From Hydractinia symbiolongicarpus (taxonomy: Eukaryota; Cnidaria; Hydrozoa; Anthoathecata; Hydractiniidae), in assembly GCF_029227915.1 (NCBI RefSeq), contig NC_079875.1:26544001-26608000 (forward strand): 64,000 bases of DNA, given 5' to 3'. Positions within the stretch are counted from its first letter, which is position 1; the number at the start of each line of letters is the position of its first letter. The translations under genes were made by a program, and so were the position numbers. The notes beneath the pieces were generated by a model. The model was not told the origin of the DNA, did not search any database, and saw only the letters and a list, made by a program, of their open reading frames with translations. Shown piece by piece: positions 61,601 through 64,000 of the stretch.

Positions 61601-63861
61601 TTTAGTTATCGTATTGTTTTGCTTTTTGTTATGTTTTATCAGTTTTTAATTAATTTACATCAAGGGATGATTTTCGTCACTTCTAAAGTTTCGGTACCTT
61701 TATTAAACAAATTTAAACTTGTATTTAATCTGGCAGTTGGCTAAAATAGAATTTGGTTTCACCAATGAAAAATTTAGTTAATAATGAAAAAAAAGGAACA
61801 AAGCAGCTCATCAATATTTTAATTCAACTTGTTGTATTTGTTTCATTTCCGAATTAGGTATCTATAACCAACGATTCTGGCTTCTTGATAGACCATTCTG
61901 TAACTATCCTTGATACCAGTGTGGAAAATGAGATAAATGGTATGGAAAGTAAAGGGCCAAGCGAGGATGAGATTCCCAATTTTGTTAGCAGCACACTTAG
62001 TGGTTCAAGAAATGTTATGGTAATTTCTTCTTTCCCTTTCGCTTACTTCTATAGTTTAATTTTCTTAGTCTTTGGCAGAAAAGTGAAAAAAATGTGTCCT
62101 TCTTTAGAAATAAAATATAGGCTTTATAGGATTCACAAAATGTGTAAGATCTCTACCCAAAAGGAAACACCTTACATTATTCTTAAGATCATCTGAAAAG
62201 TTGTAGTGCAAAATTAAATGATTCGTTATTTAAACTTATTCACCTGATATGTCCAAAAAAGTGAGTTTACTTGTAGGTAGGAAAAAGGATAGGAAGATTA
62301 ACAACTTCATTTTATGAAATTGTGTGTTTCTTTATTGATAATAATAATTTTATATGCAGCAAAATCTAGTTCTAAACCTGAAGAGAAGTCTTAATTCCTT
62401 GTGGTGGTATCAAACTACCATACATAACTTTTGAGAAAAAAAGTTCTGAAAAGGGATCCTATCCAGAGATTACACAATCATTAAAGAAACTATGTGTTAT
62501 ACGTTTAGGCTTGAATATAATAACTAAAATATTTTTAGTAGATTGCATTCTAAAAGTCTTTTTTTAGCCTCAAGATTTATACTTTAGTGACATAGATGAC
62601 TCTAACTCTGATAATGAAACTATTTACAATATTCACTTGCCAAGTATGGAACTTGTTGCACCGGTAAGTGAAACATTTCTTCCACCTTAATTTTAGTAGG
62701 TTAAACTACTGACCATCTCTTATTGTTGTTTTTTGGTTTTAAATCATGGAAATATTGGTTCAGCTTTTTTAATTTATGATAAAAACAAAAAAACATTAGA
62801 ATTTTTAATTGAAACAAGTTAGTGTTATTCCCTTTTATTTTAACTTTCACTAGAAAATTGCAGGGCCGTTCATTTGTGGATGTAAGCGACCATTTATTAC
62901 CAAGTTGATGTATCAGCTGCATTCAGAAAAGTGCATAAAGGTAATTTTTTTATTGATGTTAATTCCATTTAACTGTCATCCTTTTGACATCTTGACAATA
63001 AAAACTTTTCTTTCCCACAACAGAACATTTATGTCGCATGCAGTTCTTAATCAAATTCTCAAATTACATTACCACCCACAATCTTGGACAAAAATATTGA
63101 GAGAAAGACAGTTTTTTCCTCATTTTCCAAATATGGACAAAAGTGTCAAACAGTCAATGCACTGCAGTAGGCAGGCTGCAAAGTCGCTACTTTTGTACAC
63201 ACATAGACCAGACAGACAGCGCTGAAAAGTTTGTAGTTAACCAAATAGCCTAAGAAATTAAGTCCAAATGTGTGAATTTTATAAAAAAAATAGCCTACGC
63301 AATTACTATGCTCCTTATCCCCAAACCAGCCAATGGAAATATTCTGCAGTCAATTATACTGTACCTAAACACCCAAAAGCAAGTTTTTAGAGAAGTATAA
63401 GCCAATTTGATAAGAGCTTATACATAGCAGACACCTCTTTATAGCTGATACTTATAGTTTTTGTGGTGTCCAATATAAAGTTAATGCTTAAATTATTCAA
63501 ATCTTCTTTATTGTAATTTGAAGCCATTTTTGGAATTATTAAAGTTCCTTAATAAATTCAGAAAATACTGCTTTTGTTTTAGGGAAAGGAACAAAGAAAA
63601 AAAGAAATTGGGAAAGACAAAAAGGACGATCCCAGAAGAAAAAATGGGAAAAGTAGAAAAGAAACAGAACAAAGTAAAAGTAATGAAAACAGGAAAGTTT
63701 TGGAAAAACCAAATGGAAAAGAGAAAGACGGAGAAAAGAGAATGAAGGAAAGTATAGCAGAAACAAAAGAAGGTACAGGAATAGAATGGAAAAAAACAAA
63801 TGAATTTAAAGAAATGAAAAATGAGAAAAAGAAAAATGAAGATAAAAAAGAAGAAGAAATG
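55680..63861 (+). CDS. SET-domain protein with Lys/Glu-rich exons, 5' part (595 codons in 14 exons)
   Basis: Exons: 55680-55758, 57275-57367, 57950-58009, 58254-58365, 58895-59047, 59177-59222, 59472-59510, 60102-60560, 61214-61282, 61477-61527, 61858-62019, 62568-62663, 62854-62940, 63583-63861. All introns are GT-AG, all phases fit, and no stop occurs; the gene runs on past the window. Residues ~58-181 are a KMT5A-like SET domain (GFGVFALTDFSMGEFLMEYR, GSYIYFDV, GKLVNDS, GTEVRYDYGED, LPWRKE). Residues 195-347 are almost only Lys/Glu. Residues 474-502 hold C481, C483, H496 and C500, a possible zinc knuckle; 503-595 is again Lys/Glu-rich. It probably methylates a lysine in the nucleus. The start exon is the least certain. 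Confidence 0.8.
57494..57763 (+). repeat. Tandem duplication in an intron of the SET gene
   Basis: About 130 bases starting GCAAATTAGTGACAA(A/G)G at 57494 recur at 57633 with only a few differences, ending in GTAAATTCTCAGGTGCT. The near identity implies a recent event. Confidence 0.9.
60102..60560 (+). CDS. Lys/Glu-rich exon of the SET gene
   Basis: This 459-bp exon is purine-rich on the plus strand and codes for KEEK-type repeats (TKKKKEEKEKTKKEYKKEAE), likely a long charged helix or disordered linker. Its purine bias makes several phantom hydrophobic frames appear on the minus strand. The acceptor is TTTAG|GAAATG and the donor CTACG|GTAAGT. Confidence 0.75.
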
Positions 63862-64000
63862 GTTAGAATTTTGTAACTTTTGAATCTAAGTCTTTGGGGC
63901 ATTTTAATTCGGAAAGAAATTAATGTATATAACGTATCAAAACTGAGTACCTTCAGGTTAAAAAACTTCCGTAAGATGCAGACTTTGTAAAAGTCGGAAT
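63862..64000 (+). other. Start of the next intron of the SET gene
   Basis: GTTAGA follows the last codon of the exon ending at 63861. No further exon is visible before the window ends. Confidence 0.5.

Overview
The window looks like a stretch of a cnidarian, probably hydrozoan, nuclear genome. The DNA is AT-rich, genes have many short exons with GT-AG introns, and transposable elements and satellites of several classes cover much of it. The transposase wording (for example MRWHPLIIRWCLSLYHHSP) and the SET and kinase proteins resemble cnidarian predicted proteins known to me. The species assignment is inference. There are no bacterial operons, rRNA genes, CRISPR arrays or convincing functional tRNA genes.

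Layout. 1-9.4 kb: repeats, a tRNA-derived SINE (1478-1809), and a LINE with intact ORF1 and a PHD-finger/endonuclease ORF2 cut off before the reverse transcriptase (about 2540-5141). 9469-16773: an apparently intact 7.3-kb P-superfamily DNA transposon. It has perfect 32-bp terminal inverted repeats, a 7-bp target duplication, 11-bp subterminal inverted repeats, and two convergent spliced genes: an 889-aa transposase with a ZAD-like zinc finger, and a 493-aa zinc-finger protein without a recognisable nuclease. 17-31 kb: minisatellites, a LINE 3' end, dispersed repeats, a 124-bp tandem array and a decayed multi-exon gene. 31.2-35.9 kb (minus): a gene joining a SET methyltransferase domain to a protein kinase domain, with one in-frame stop and one ruined splice donor. 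36-41 kb: a LINE tail, a second SINE copy split by a hAT-like MITE, and a decayed Penelope-like element. 41.5-44 kb: a 72/75-bp tandem array. 46.8 kb: a long AT dinucleotide tract. 49.3-53.1 kb: a 124-bp satellite with higher-order structure. 55.0-55.6 kb: a MITE rich in CCTAATTAGG palindromes. 55.7 kb to beyond the right edge (plus): a second SET gene, intact over 14 exons, with Lys/Glu-rich exons.

How the parts relate. The two P-element genes share one set of ends and are best read as a single mobile unit. The two SET genes are paralogs pointing away from each other about 20 kb apart; the left one carries a kinase and looks degraded. The right one is open as far as visible and may reach a kinase outside the window. 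Nesting (MITE in SINE) gives relative ages. Exon models were built by hand from reading frame, splice signals and protein similarity, without transcripts.
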